A stretch of DNA of 64,000 nucleotides from Promicromonospora soli (lineage in GTDB: Bacteria; Actinomycetota; Actinomycetes; Actinomycetales; Cellulomonadaceae): NCBI RefSeq assembly GCF_014653785.1, contig NZ_BNAS01000003.1, positions 613,993 through 677,992 on the forward strand, written 5' to 3'. The position numbers and the translations under genes were made by a program. Every line of letters starts with the position of its first letter. Position 1 is the first letter of the stretch. The notes beneath the pieces are model-generated. The model was not told the origin of the DNA. It was given only the letters and a program-made list of their open reading frames with translations, and ran no database searches. Positions 25,499 to 34,123 of this stretch are shown piece after piece.

Positions 25499-25536
25499 CC
25501 TGCGGGGAAGGGAGCGTCTGTTCCCTTCCCCGCAGG
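25499..25536 (+). terminator. Hairpin between the binding-protein and permease genes
   Basis: A perfect 15-bp stem (CCTGCGGGGAAGGGA) with an eight-base loop begins 25 bases after the stop. It can act as a partial terminator or as an RNA 3' end stabiliser for the binding-protein message. Confidence 0.8.
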
Positions 25537-25608
25537 GCTGTCCCCCGCCGTTCAGGATAATTTCCCGGTCTGACCTGCGCCGATGGCGGCTATTTTCGTC
25601 CGGTGTCC

Positions 25609-25614
25609 TATAGT
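25609..25614 (+). promoter_or_regulatory. Possible -10 box for the permease genes
   Basis: TATAGT stands about 60 bases before the permease start, in the one A/T-rich stretch of the gap. No convincing -35 box is visible. Confidence 0.35.
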
Positions 25615-25674
25615 GACACGCTGATCGCTTTCCCCAGCAGACGCCGTGCTGCGTCCGCCTCGAAGGGCCAACCC

Positions 25675-27195
25675 GTGCTCAAGTTCATCCTCCGGCGCAT
25701 CGGCGCTTCGGCGCTCGTCCTGCTCGGCGCCTCACTGCTCATGTTCTTCTTGACCATCAACTCGGGCGACCCGCTCAAGGACCTGCGCGAGTCCAACGTG
25801 CAGAACAAGCAGCAGCTCATGGACCAGCGGTCCGCGCTGCTGCGGCTCGACGACTCGCCGTGGGAGCGGTACTGGGACTGGCTCAGCGGCGTCGGAGGGT
25901 GTTTCACGGGCAACTGCGACCTCGGCGTCACCATCAACGGCGTCGACGTGCTGGGCCTGACCCAGCAGGCGGCCACCTCGACACTGCGGCTCATCACCGT
26001 GGCCACGCTGCTCGCCATCGTCGTCGGCATCGCGCTCGGTATCCTCACCGCGATCCGCCAGTACTCGGGCTTCGACTACTCGATCACGTTCAGCGCGTTC
26101 CTCTTCTTCTCGCTGCCGGTGTTCTGGGCGGCGACCCTGCTCAAGGAGTTCGCGGCGATCCAGTACAACAACTGGATAGCCGTGGGCCAGTACGCACCGT
26201 GGACCATCGTGATAGTCGCGATACTGGCGGGGTTCCTCCTCCAGGCAGTGCTCGGCGGGACCACGAGGCGCCGGCTGATCACTGCCGCGGCTACTTTCGC
26301 GTTCGTCACCGTCATGCTCTTCGTCTTCAACGCCCTCGACTGGTGGCGTAACCCGATGTTCGGCATCGCCGGCGTGCTCGTGGTCTCGGCTGCCGCGGGC
26401 GTGCTCGTCGCCGCGCTGGTCGTCGGCCTCCGTAACCGGCGGGCGCTCTACGCGGCGCTCACCACCGCCGTCGTCGGCACGGTCGCGTACGTTGCGTTCG
26501 CCCCGATGCTGGTCAACGACCCGTCGTGGCTGCTGCTCGCCGTGCTCTTCGTGGTTGCGATCGTGGTCTCGGTGGCGATCGGCGCCGCCTGGGGCGGCTA
26601 CGCGCGCAAGCAGGTCATGCTCGTCACCGGCATCACGGGACTCATCACCAGCATCATGGTCGTGGCGGACATCCTCATCGCGCACTGGGCCAGCTTCCTG
26701 AGCATCAAGTCGCGTCCGATCTCGACCATCGGCTCGCAGACGCCGAACTTCACCGGCGGGTTCTGGGAGCAGGTGCTCGACATGGGCACGCAGATCCTGC
26801 TGCCGACGATCCTGCTGACCCTGGTCTCCGTGGCCACACACTCCCGCTACACGCGGTCGTCCATGCTCGAGACGCTGAACCAGGACTACGTGCGCACGGC
26901 CCGGTCGAAGGGTCTGTCCGAGCGCGAGGTCATCGTCAAGCACGCGTTCCGTAACGCCCTGATCCCGATCACGACGATCGTCGCATTCGACTTCGCGGCC
27001 CTCATCGGCGGCGCGGTCATCACCGAGCAGGTGTTCGGCTGGAAGGGCATGGGCGCGCTGTTCCAGGACGGCCTGAACGCCGTCGACCCAGCGCCGGTCA
27101 TGGCGTTCTTCCTCGTCACGGGCGTTGCTGCCGTGCTGATGAACCTGGTGGCAGACATTGCGTACGCGGCCCTCGACCCCCGCATCCGGCGCTGA
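25675..27195 (+). CDS. ABC transporter permease, DppB/OppB type with an enlarged membrane domain
   Basis: This 506-residue inner-membrane protein forms half of the importer channel. The N-terminus LKFILRRIGASALVLLGASLLMFFL and the C-terminal permease core with the coupling loop (DYVRTARSKGLSEREVIVKHAFRNALIP region) are those of DppB/OppB. Normal members have about 310-340 residues. Here about 190 extra residues (roughly 185-370) with four to six further hydrophobic helices lie between the first half and the core. The GTG at 25675 follows GAAGGG. The frame upstream is open to 25603, but the family N-terminus fits the GTG. It is cotranscribed with the second permease (27-base gap). Confidence 0.9.
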   Translation: MLKFILRRIGASALVLLGASLLMFFLTINSGDPLKDLRESNVQNKQQLMDQRSALLRLDDSPWERYWDWLSGVGGCFTGNCDLGVTINGVDVLGLTQQAATSTLRLITVATLLAIVVGIALGILTAIRQYSGFDYSITFSAFLFFSLPVFWAATLLKEFAAIQYNNWIAVGQYAPWTIVIVAILAGFLLQAVLGGTTRRRLITAAATFAFVTVMLFVFNALDWWRNPMFGIAGVLVVSAAAGVLVAALVVGLRNRRALYAALTTAVVGTVAYVAFAPMLVNDPSWLLLAVLFVVAIVVSVAIGAAWGGYARKQVMLVTGITGLITSIMVVADILIAHWASFLSIKSRPISTIGSQTPNFTGGFWEQVLDMGTQILLPTILLTLVSVATHSRYTRSSMLETLNQDYVRTARSKGLSEREVIVKHAFRNALIPITTIVAFDFAALIGGAVITEQVFGWKGMGALFQDGLNAVDPAPVMAFFLVTGVAAVLMNLVADIAYAALDPRIRR

Positions 27196-27222
27196 GCGCG
27201 GGCTACGGCAGGAGACACAGAC

Positions 27223-28221
27223 ATGAGTGACATCAGGAACACCGCCCCCGACGGCGAGAAGTACGAGCCCCATGTGTCGGCCACCAGCACCGACGCGATC
27301 GGCCTCGCGGCCGGCGGTTCGGCAGGCCCGCTGCCCGGCGAGGACAAGTCCTACAGCCAGGGCCAGCTCGTGGCGCGCCGGTTCTTCCGGCACAAGGCCG
27401 CGCTCGGCTCGATGATCGTGCTCGGCCTCATCATCGTCGTGGCGTTCACGTCCATCGGGATCGGCCCCATCCCCGGCTGGTGGCCCAAGGGCTACACGCT
27501 GCAGTACGACAAGATCGGCGACGGCGCGCCCACGTGGGCGTACCCGTTCGGCCAGGACACGGGCGGCAAGGACTACTTCGCCCTGGTCATGCGCGGCACG
27601 CAGTTCTCGCTGATCATCGCGTTCTCCGTCGGCATCATCTCCACGATCGTCGGCACGCTGATCGGGGCCGTGGCCGGCTTCTACCGCGGCTGGCTCGAGG
27701 CGATCCTCATGCGGCTGACCGACGTCTTCATCGTCATCCCGCTGCTGGTTGTCGCAGCCGTGCTCGGCAAGACGGCGTCGGGCTGGGGCATCTGGGGCCT
27801 GGCCCTCGTGCTGGGGCTGGTCACCTGGACCAGCCTGGCCCGCCTCGTGCGCGGCGAGGTGCTCTCCCTGCGCGAGCGCGACTTCGTGCTCGCGGCGCAG
27901 GCCGTCGGCACCAGCCCCTGGCGCATCATCACCAGGCACGTCCTGCCCAACTCGGTAGGCGTGATCATCGTGTCCGCGACTCTCGCCATCGCCTCGGCCA
28001 TCCTGCTCGAGACGTCGCTCAGCTACCTGGGCTTCGGCGTGCAGGCACCCGACACGTCGCTCGGCACCCTCATCGACGAGTACCAGGCCGCCTTCGCGAC
28101 CCGGCCGTGGCTGTTCTGGTGGCCCGGCATGCTGATCCTGACGATCGCCCTGTGCGTGAACTTCATCGGCGACGGCCTGCGTGACGCGTTCGACCCCCGC
28201 CAGAACCGGAACAAGGACTGA
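27223..28221 (+). CDS. ABC transporter permease, DppC/OppC type
   Basis: This 332-residue protein is the second channel subunit of the peptide-type importer. A 45-residue polar N-terminus precedes the conserved cytoplasmic segment QLVARRFFRHKAALGSMIVL and the first helix. The coupling loop reads LREREFVLAAQ-like (here LSLRERDFVLAAQAVGTSPW), and the end DGLRDAFDPRQN is the typical DppC terminus. The ATG at 27223 follows GGAGACAC. The ATPase gene begins three bases after its stop, so translation is probably coupled. Confidence 0.93.
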   Translation: MSDIRNTAPDGEKYEPHVSATSTDAIGLAAGGSAGPLPGEDKSYSQGQLVARRFFRHKAALGSMIVLGLIIVVAFTSIGIGPIPGWWPKGYTLQYDKIGDGAPTWAYPFGQDTGGKDYFALVMRGTQFSLIIAFSVGIISTIVGTLIGAVAGFYRGWLEAILMRLTDVFIVIPLLVVAAVLGKTASGWGIWGLALVLGLVTWTSLARLVRGEVLSLRERDFVLAAQAVGTSPWRIITRHVLPNSVGVIIVSATLAIASAILLETSLSYLGFGVQAPDTSLGTLIDEYQAAFATRPWLFWWPGMLILTIALCVNFIGDGLRDAFDPRQNRNKD

Positions 28222-28223
28222 GC

Positions 28224-30041
28224 ATGACCACTCTCGACATCAGCGTTCCCGGTCCGGTCTCGGCGGCCGGCGACGCCGTGCTCTCCTTCGAGGACCTCAG
28301 CGTCACGTTCAAGACCGAGTTCGGCGACGTGCACGCCGTCAAGGGCATCGACCTGGAGGTACGCCCCGGCGAGGTCGTGGCGCTCGTGGGCGAGTCCGGT
28401 TCGGGCAAGTCCGTCACCTCGATGACGGCGCTCGGCCTGCTGCCGCGCAACGCGCGGATCGGCGGCACCATCCGCGTGGGCGACAAGGTGGTGGGCGGCC
28501 TCGACGGCAGGGGGCTGCGCAACATGCGTGGCAACGACGTGGCCATGGTCTTCCAGGAGCCCATGACCGCCCTGAACCCCGTGCTCACGATCGGCGACCA
28601 GCTCACCGAGGGCCTGCAGCTGCACGGCATCGCCTACGGCAAGCAGGCCATCGCCCGGGCCGCGGAGCTCCTCACCATGGTCGGCATCCCCGAGCCGGAA
28701 CGCCGCCTCAAGCAGTACCCGCACGAGCTGTCCGGCGGCCAGCGGCAGCGCGTGGTCATCGCCATGGCGATCGCGTGCGATCCCAAGGTGATCATCGCCG
28801 ACGAGCCCACCACCGCCCTCGACGTGACCGTGCAGGCCGACATCCTCGACCTGCTGCGCTCGCTCAAGGACAAGCTGAACACCGGCATCCTGCTGATCAC
28901 GCACAACATGGGTGTCGTGGCGGACATGGCAGACCGCGTCGCCGTCATGCTCAAGGGTGACCTCGTGGAGACGGGGACCGCCGACCAGGTGCTGAACCAC
29001 CCGCGCCACGAGTACACGAAGCGCCTGCTGGCGGCCGTGCCCCACCTGGGGGCCGGGCCGGGCCAGTTCGGCGACGTCGCCCCGGTGGTCGCGGCCCCCG
29101 AGGACCTGCCGGCGCTCGACCTGGGCAACCTCGTCATCGAGTACCACCGGGTGGGCAAGCCTACCTTCCGGGCCGTCGACGACGTGTCGCTGTCCGTGGC
29201 ACAGGGCGAGATCGTGGGTCTCGTGGGCGAGTCGGGCTCCGGCAAGTCCACCATCGCGAAGTGCGCGCTGGGGCTCATCCCGGCCGCCTCTGGCTCGGTG
29301 TCGATCCTCGGCACCGACTTCAACAAGATGCGTGGCAAGGAGCTGAAGGCGATGCGCCGGCGCATCGGCGTCGTCTTCCAGGACCCGGCCTCGTCCCTGA
29401 ACCCGCGCCTGCCGATCGGTGACGTGATCGCGGAGCCGCTCGTGGTGCACAAGGAGGGTGACGAGCGTTCGCGGCGACGCCGCGTTCTGGAGCTGCTCGA
29501 CGCCGTCGAGCTGCCCCGCAGCGTCTACAACCGCTACCCGCACGAGCTCTCCGGTGGCCAGCGCCAGCGCGTGAGCATCGCCCGCGCCCTGACGCTCGAC
29601 CCGGAGCTGCTGGTCGCGGACGAGCCGACGTCGGCCCTCGACGTCTCCGTGCAGGCCAACGTGCTCAAGATGTTCACTGCGCTGCAGGAGCGCTACAAGT
29701 TCGCCTGCCTCTTCGTGAGCCACGATCTCGCGGTGATCGACCTGCTCGCCCACCGTGTGGTGGTGCTGCAGAACGGCAGGATCGTGGAGCAGGGCCCGCG
29801 CGAGGACGTGCTGCACCACCCCCGCGAGGAGTACACGCAGCGCCTCATCGCGGCGGCCCCCGTGCCGGAGCCCCTGGAACAGCGCCGCCGCCGCGAGGCG
29901 CGGCACGCGCTGCTGAACAAGCTCGGTGACGACATCGCGGAGCTGCACATCGAGGACGACTACGAGCGTCCACAGCCGAAGCGGGACGAGGTCGGCAACC
30001 CCTCCGGCCTGGCTGGGTACGGGGGCGACGGCGGCAACTGA
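28224..30041 (+). CDS. Fused double ATPase of a peptide-type ABC importer (DppD-DppF fusion)
   Basis: The 605-residue protein carries both nucleotide-binding domains on one chain. Domain 1 (about 15-275) has GESGSGKS, LSGGQRQR and VIIADEPTTALD. Domain 2 (about 305-560) repeats GESGSGKS, LSGGQRQR and LLVADEPTSALD. Each is followed by the oligopeptide-type C-terminal extension with the HPRHEYTKRLLAAVP or HPREEYTQRLIAAAP segment, which ends the DppD/OppD-type ATPases. All key residues are intact in both, so both sites should hydrolyse ATP. The gene closes the importer operon; ten bases after its stop begins a perfect 33-bp inverted repeat. Confidence 0.95.
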   Translation: MTTLDISVPGPVSAAGDAVLSFEDLSVTFKTEFGDVHAVKGIDLEVRPGEVVALVGESGSGKSVTSMTALGLLPRNARIGGTIRVGDKVVGGLDGRGLRNMRGNDVAMVFQEPMTALNPVLTIGDQLTEGLQLHGIAYGKQAIARAAELLTMVGIPEPERRLKQYPHELSGGQRQRVVIAMAIACDPKVIIADEPTTALDVTVQADILDLLRSLKDKLNTGILLITHNMGVVADMADRVAVMLKGDLVETGTADQVLNHPRHEYTKRLLAAVPHLGAGPGQFGDVAPVVAAPEDLPALDLGNLVIEYHRVGKPTFRAVDDVSLSVAQGEIVGLVGESGSGKSTIAKCALGLIPAASGSVSILGTDFNKMRGKELKAMRRRIGVVFQDPASSLNPRLPIGDVIAEPLVVHKEGDERSRRRRVLELLDAVELPRSVYNRYPHELSGGQRQRVSIARALTLDPELLVADEPTSALDVSVQANVLKMFTALQERYKFACLFVSHDLAVIDLLAHRVVVLQNGRIVEQGPREDVLHHPREEYTQRLIAAAPVPEPLEQRRRREARHALLNKLGDDIAELHIEDDYERPQPKRDEVGNPSGLAGYGGDGGN

Positions 30042-30050
30042 CCCGCACAC

Positions 30051-30122
30051 CCTGCCGAGATAGAACCGCAGCGAGATAGAACCGGCCCTGGTTCTATCTC
30101 GCTGCGGTTCTATCTCGGCAGG
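30051..30122. repeat. Perfect 33-bp inverted repeat built from 16-bp units (element copy 1)
   Basis: Two 33-base arms (30051-30083 and 30090-30122) are perfect reverse complements around a six-base loop, GGCCCT. Each arm contains two TAGAACC cores exactly 16 bases apart, within a unit close to GAGATAGAACCGCAGC. The element fills nearly the whole gap between the stop codons of two convergent genes, so it should terminate transcription from both sides. A second, longer member of the same family lies at 59363-59480. Confidence 0.95.
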
Positions 30123-30126
30123 CCGG

Positions 30127-31095
30127 TCACTCGGCGACGTCCACCGTGATGCGGACCTCGCCTGGGTCGAGCTGCGTCTCCGCCGCGGTCCAGGCGGCCT
30201 CGTCGCGGAGCCAGACCCGCCCGCCCACGTGCACCTCGATCGCCTGCGTGGCCTTGGCCGTCGCGACGGCCCACTGGCCGGCGGCCCAGGCGCCGCGCTC
30301 GGGGTCGTCCGGGGTGAGCGGCGCCGCGTCCACGGTCACCGTGGCCGACGCCGGGTCCTGCCGGTTCGGGTCTGCCGCGCCGGTCGCTGGCGCGAGCCCC
30401 AGATCCCGGCCGAGGCGGCCCACCACCACGTCGCGGGCGGCGTCGGGGGCGAGCTGGTCGGCGTCGGCCACGGGGGCGAGCTCGCAGGACAGGGACTCGG
30501 GGGAGTTGCCCGTCAGGGCCGAGGCCCACGCGCGTGACCGCATCTCGTGCCGCGCGTACGCGTCCGGGTACGCCGATCGCTGCACGGTCTGCGCGGCGTC
30601 GGTCACCGCCATGTCCTCGTACCCCTCGACCTTCACCAGCACGTCGTAGAAGGCGTTGGTCGAGTACACGGGGTCGAGGATCTCGTCGACCGTGCCCCAG
30701 CCCTGCGACGGGCGCTGCTGGAACAGCCCCACCGAGTCACGGTCGCCGTGCTCGATGTTGATGAGCTTCGACTCCTGCAGCGCCGTGGCCAGCCCGATCG
30801 TTGCCGCCCGCGCCGGCAGCCCGCGGGCGAGCGAGGTGCCCGCCACGAGCGCCGCGTTGTCCGCCTGGGCGGGCGACAGGTACCAGTCCGATCCGTCGAG
30901 CACGGCGGTGCAGCGCTCGGTGACGGGTCCGGCGCCCGTCAGGCGGTTCAGCCCGACGACGACGCCGACCGTCGCGACCGCGCACACCGACGCGATGGCA
31001 ACGACGTACTTGAGGACGCGCATCATCGGACGCCGCGGCGCGGAGCCGGTGACGGAAGGTGGGACCGGCGGGCCGGCCTCGGCCAGGAGTGCCAT
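30127..31095 (-). CDS. Membrane-anchored lytic-transglycosylase-like protein
   Basis: The 322-residue product has one membrane helix near residues 28-48 and an extracytoplasmic domain. The segment IGLATALQESKLINIEHGD followed by SVGLFQQRPSQGWG looks like the lysozyme-like fold of soluble lytic transglycosylases, with the glutamate of QES as the probable catalytic acid. The C-terminal part (about 220-322) is a separate region with no clear match. Homologues in actinobacteria are often left as hypothetical or given misleading names. The ATG at 31095 is preceded by GGGAG on its strand. The gene follows dapD by 46 bases on the same strand and may share its message. Cell-wall remodelling is inferred. 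Confidence 0.75.
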   Translation of the reverse strand: MALLAEAGPPVPPSVTGSAPRRPMMRVLKYVVAIASVCAVATVGVVVGLNRLTGAGPVTERCTAVLDGSDWYLSPAQADNAALVAGTSLARGLPARAATIGLATALQESKLINIEHGDRDSVGLFQQRPSQGWGTVDEILDPVYSTNAFYDVLVKVEGYEDMAVTDAAQTVQRSAYPDAYARHEMRSRAWASALTGNSPESLSCELAPVADADQLAPDAARDVVVGRLGRDLGLAPATGAADPNRQDPASATVTVDAAPLTPDDPERGAWAAGQWAVATAKATQAIEVHVGGRVWLRDEAAWTAAETQLDPGEVRITVDVAE

Positions 31096-31141
31096 GCGTG
31101 CTCCCTGTCGTCCGGGGCGGTTGGCGGAGGATCGCGTGGAG

Positions 31142-32089
31142 TCAGTTCGAGTGGAGCGCCTCGTTGAGCTCGATGCCGACGCCGGTCCGGTCGAGCACCT
31201 CGACGGCACCGTTGGTGGAGTTCCGGCGGAACAGCAGGTTGCTGCGGCCCGCGAGGTCACGCGCCTTGACGGGGGCGGTGCCGTCACCGTACGGATCGGC
31301 CGCGGCGCCCAGCACAGTGACCTTCGTGCCGGCGGTGAGGTAAAGGCCGGCCTCGACCACGCAGTCGTCGCCGAGGGGGATGCCGAGGCCTGCATTGGCG
31401 CCCAGCAGGCACCGCTCGCCGATCGACACGACTTCCTTGCCCCCGCCGGACAGGGTGCCCATGATCGAGGCGCCGCCACCGACGTCAGACCCGTCGCCGA
31501 CGGTGACGCCCGCCGAGATGCGGCCCTCGACCATGGACGAGCCGAGCGTGCCCGCGTTGAAGTTGACGAAGCCCTCGTGCATCACGGTGGTGCCAGGGGC
31601 GAGGTACGCGCCGAGGCGGACACGGTCGGCGTCGGCGATGCGGACGCCGGACGGGACCAGGTAGTCGACCAGACGCGGGAACTTGTCGACGCCGAACACC
31701 GTGACGTGGCCGCGGGCGCGCAGGCGCAGGCGGGTCTCCTCGAAGCCCTCGACGGCGCACGGGCCGGCGCTGGTCCAGACGACGTTCGTCAGAGCGCCGA
31801 AGATCCCGTCCATGTTCAGCCCGTGCGGGCGGACCAGGCGGGCCGAGAGCAGGTGCAGCCGCAGGTAGGCGTCCGAGACGTCCTTGGGCGGGTCGGCGAG
31901 ATCGATCTCGGTCGTCACCACCTCGAGCCGGACGCCGCGCACGTCGTCCGCGCCGGCGAGCGCCGCGAGGGCCTCCGGCGGGGTCGCGTCGGCGGGAGCA
32001 TCGCCGAGGGCGGGTTCCGGGAACCAGGTGTCGAGGGCGGTGCCGTCGTCGGCGATCGTGGCAAGGCCGAAACCCCATGCGGTCGTCAT
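31142..32089 (-). CDS. dapD: 2,3,4,5-tetrahydropyridine-2,6-dicarboxylate N-succinyltransferase
   Basis: DapD transfers succinyl from succinyl-CoA to tetrahydrodipicolinate in the lysine and diaminopimelate pathway. The 315-residue length is that of the longer actinobacterial form. The left-handed beta-helix of hexapeptide repeats covers about residues 165-280 ([20 protein letters not shown] and [20 protein letters not shown] regions), after an N-terminal alpha/beta domain. The ATG at 32089 has TAGGCT exactly six bases before it, which indicates a leaderless message. dapE, the enzyme of a later step in the same pathway, is divergent 42 bases away. Confidence 0.95.
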   Translation of the reverse strand: MTTAWGFGLATIADDGTALDTWFPEPALGDAPADATPPEALAALAGADDVRGVRLEVVTTEIDLADPPKDVSDAYLRLHLLSARLVRPHGLNMDGIFGALTNVVWTSAGPCAVEGFEETRLRLRARGHVTVFGVDKFPRLVDYLVPSGVRIADADRVRLGAYLAPGTTVMHEGFVNFNAGTLGSSMVEGRISAGVTVGDGSDVGGGASIMGTLSGGGKEVVSIGERCLLGANAGLGIPLGDDCVVEAGLYLTAGTKVTVLGAAADPYGDGTAPVKARDLAGRSNLLFRRNSTNGAVEVLDRTGVGIELNEALHSN

Positions 32090-32095
32090 ACCTTC

Positions 32096-32125
32096 AGCCT
32101 AATGGCCATGACCCGCCCTTAGGGT
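32096..32125. promoter_or_regulatory. Back-to-back leaderless promoters of dapD and dapE
   Basis: On the minus strand TAGGCT (32096-32101) lies six bases before the dapD ATG. On the plus strand TAGGGT (32120-32125) lies six bases before the dapE GTG. The -10 boxes are only 18 bases apart, so the two polymerases would occupy the same DNA. Confidence 0.6.
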
Positions 32126-32131
32126 TGCCCT

Positions 32132-33259
32132 GTGGACACTGTGCTCGATCCGGCCCTGCTCGACCCGTCCGGCAAGGATGCCGATCTCGTCGCCCTCACC
32201 CGGACCATCTGTGACATCCCTTCCGTCAGCGGCGACGAGAAGGCCCTCGCCGACGCGATCGAGGCCTTGCTGCTCGGCTGCGCCCACCTGGAGGTGCTGC
32301 GCGACGGCGATGCCCTGGTCGCCCGGACGAACCTGGGCCGGGACCGGCGCGTGGTCGTGGCCGGGCACATCGACACCGTGCCGATCGCGGACAACCTCCC
32401 CACCCGCCTGGTCCGGACCGACGACGGCGCCGAGCTCTGGGGCCGCGGCACCGTCGACATGCTGGGCGGCGTCGCCGTCGCGCTGGCGCTGGCGGTCGAG
32501 CTCGGGGCGCCGGGCAGCGAGCCCGCGCACGACCTGACGTGGATCTTCTACGACCACGAGGAGGTGGACTCGGCCCTGAACGGCCTGGGGCGCCTCGCGC
32601 GCAACCATCCGGAGCTGCTGGACGGCGACTTCGCGATCCTTGGCGAGCCCTCGAACGCCGGTATCGAGGGCGGCTGCAACGGCACGATGCGCATCGAGCT
32701 GCGCACCCGCGGTGTCGCTGCGCACTCGGCGCGGGCGTGGACCGGCGAGAACGCGATCCACGCCGTGGCGCCGGCGCTGGCCCGGCTCGCGGCCTACGAG
32801 CCGCGCGAGGTCGAGGTCGACGGCCTGGTCTACCGCGAGGGCCTCAACGCCGTGCGGATCGAGGGCGGGATCGCGGGCAACGTCATCCCGGACGCGTGCA
32901 CCGTCGAGGTGAACTACCGGTTCGCGCCCTCGCGCTCCGTCGAGGAGGCCGAGGCGCACCTGCGGGAGGTCTTCGAAGGGTTCGACGTGGTGGTGACCGA
33001 CGCCGCGGGCGGCGCTCGCCCCGGCCTCGACGACCCGCTGGCCGCCCAGTTCGTGAAGTCGGTGCTGGCCACGACGGGCGGCGTCCCGGCCCCGAAGTAC
33101 GGGTGGACCGATGTCGCCCGGTTCTCCGAGCTGGGCGTGCCCGCGGTCAACTTCGGTCCGGGCAACCCGCTGCTCGCCCACAAGGACGACGAGCATCTGC
33201 CGGTGGCGCAGCTCGCGCAGTGCCGGGACGCACTGCGGGCCTGGCTGCTGGGCGGATAA
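32132..33259 (+). CDS. dapE: Succinyl-diaminopimelate desuccinylase
   Basis: DapE removes succinate from N-succinyl-LL-diaminopimelate, giving the precursor of meso-diaminopimelate and lysine. The 375-residue M20 peptidase-family enzyme shows the metal ligands: His in GHIDTVP, the bridging Asp in GTVDML, the catalytic Glu and a metal Glu in YDHEEVDS, and His in LAHKDDEH. The dimerisation (lid) domain covers about residues 175-285. The start is GTG at 32132 with TAGGGT six bases upstream and no ribosome site. It is divergent from dapD, and the LOG-family gene follows after 9 bases. Confidence 0.95.
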   Translation: MDTVLDPALLDPSGKDADLVALTRTICDIPSVSGDEKALADAIEALLLGCAHLEVLRDGDALVARTNLGRDRRVVVAGHIDTVPIADNLPTRLVRTDDGAELWGRGTVDMLGGVAVALALAVELGAPGSEPAHDLTWIFYDHEEVDSALNGLGRLARNHPELLDGDFAILGEPSNAGIEGGCNGTMRIELRTRGVAAHSARAWTGENAIHAVAPALARLAAYEPREVEVDGLVYREGLNAVRIEGGIAGNVIPDACTVEVNYRFAPSRSVEEAEAHLREVFEGFDVVVTDAAGGARPGLDDPLAAQFVKSVLATTGGVPAPKYGWTDVARFSELGVPAVNFGPGNPLLAHKDDEHLPVAQLAQCRDALRAWLLGG

Positions 33260-33268
33260 TTGGGTGGC

Positions 33269-34123
33269 ATGAGCGACGACGGCATTCCACAGTCCGGCAG
33301 CGGGTACACCCGCGGTCCCGTGCTGCTGCGCGGGAACCAGATCCCGCGGACCACCACCGACCAGCGACTCCTGGCCTCCGACCAGGAAACGGACTGGCTG
33401 CACTCCGACCCGTGGCGCGTGATGCGCATCCAGAGCGAGTTCGTCGAGGGTTTCGGCGCGCTGGCGGAGCTCGGGCAGGCGGTGTCGGTGTTCGGCTCGG
33501 CGCGGACCAAACCGGACCACGCTGACTACGCCGCGGGTGAGACCGTGGGCAGGCTCCTGGTCGAGGCCGGGTATGCCGTCATCACGGGCGGCGGGCCAGG
33601 GGTGATGGAGGCCGCGAACAAGGGCGCCGCATTGGCGGGCGGCACCTCGGTGGGTCTTGGTATCGAGCTGCCCTTCGAACAGGGCGTCAACGAGTACGTG
33701 AATCTCGGCATCAACTTCCGATACTTCTTCGCGCGAAAGACGATGTTCCTGAAGTACGCACAGGGATTCATCGTGATGCCGGGAGGATTCGGCACCTTCG
33801 ACGAGCTCTTCGAAGCGGTGACTCTGGTTCAGACACACAAGGTGACCCAGTTCCCGATCGTCCTGGTCGGCACGGAGTACTGGGGCGGCCTCCTGGAGTG
33901 GATCCGGAAGACGGCGCTGGAACACGGCACCATCAGCGACGTCGACCTCGACATCATCCACCTCACCGACGACCCCGCGGACGCCGTGCGGCACGTCATC
34001 GACCGGGCGAGCCAGATCGCGGCGGAGCAGGCAGCACTGCTGGCGGCGGCTGCAGTGGAGCGCGCCACCGAGGAAGCGGCGGCCGCGGGAGCAGGGGCGC
34101 AGAGCGCCGTGGGCAGCGCCTAG
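33269..34123 (+). CDS. LOG family protein (TIGR00730, cytokinin-activating-type phosphoribohydrolase fold)
   Basis: The 284-residue protein has a Rossmann-like LOG domain (about 70-240) with both signatures: GGGPGVMEAANKG and PGGFGTFDELFEAVT. LOG enzymes release ribose phosphate from nucleotide 5'-monophosphates, including cytokinin ribotides. The physiological substrate in bacteria is usually unknown. The last 40 residues are an alanine-rich tail. It follows dapE in the same order as Rv1205 follows Rv1202 in M. tuberculosis, with other genes removed. The ATG at 33269 is preceded by GATAAT at 33255-33260, which overlaps the dapE stop. The gene abuts the FolP-like gene without any gap. Confidence 0.88.
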   Translation: MSDDGIPQSGSGYTRGPVLLRGNQIPRTTTDQRLLASDQETDWLHSDPWRVMRIQSEFVEGFGALAELGQAVSVFGSARTKPDHADYAAGETVGRLLVEAGYAVITGGGPGVMEAANKGAALAGGTSVGLGIELPFEQGVNEYVNLGINFRYFFARKTMFLKYAQGFIVMPGGFGTFDELFEAVTLVQTHKVTQFPIVLVGTEYWGGLLEWIRKTALEHGTISDVDLDIIHLTDDPADAVRHVIDRASQIAAEQAALLAAAAVERATEEAAAAGAGAQSAVGSA

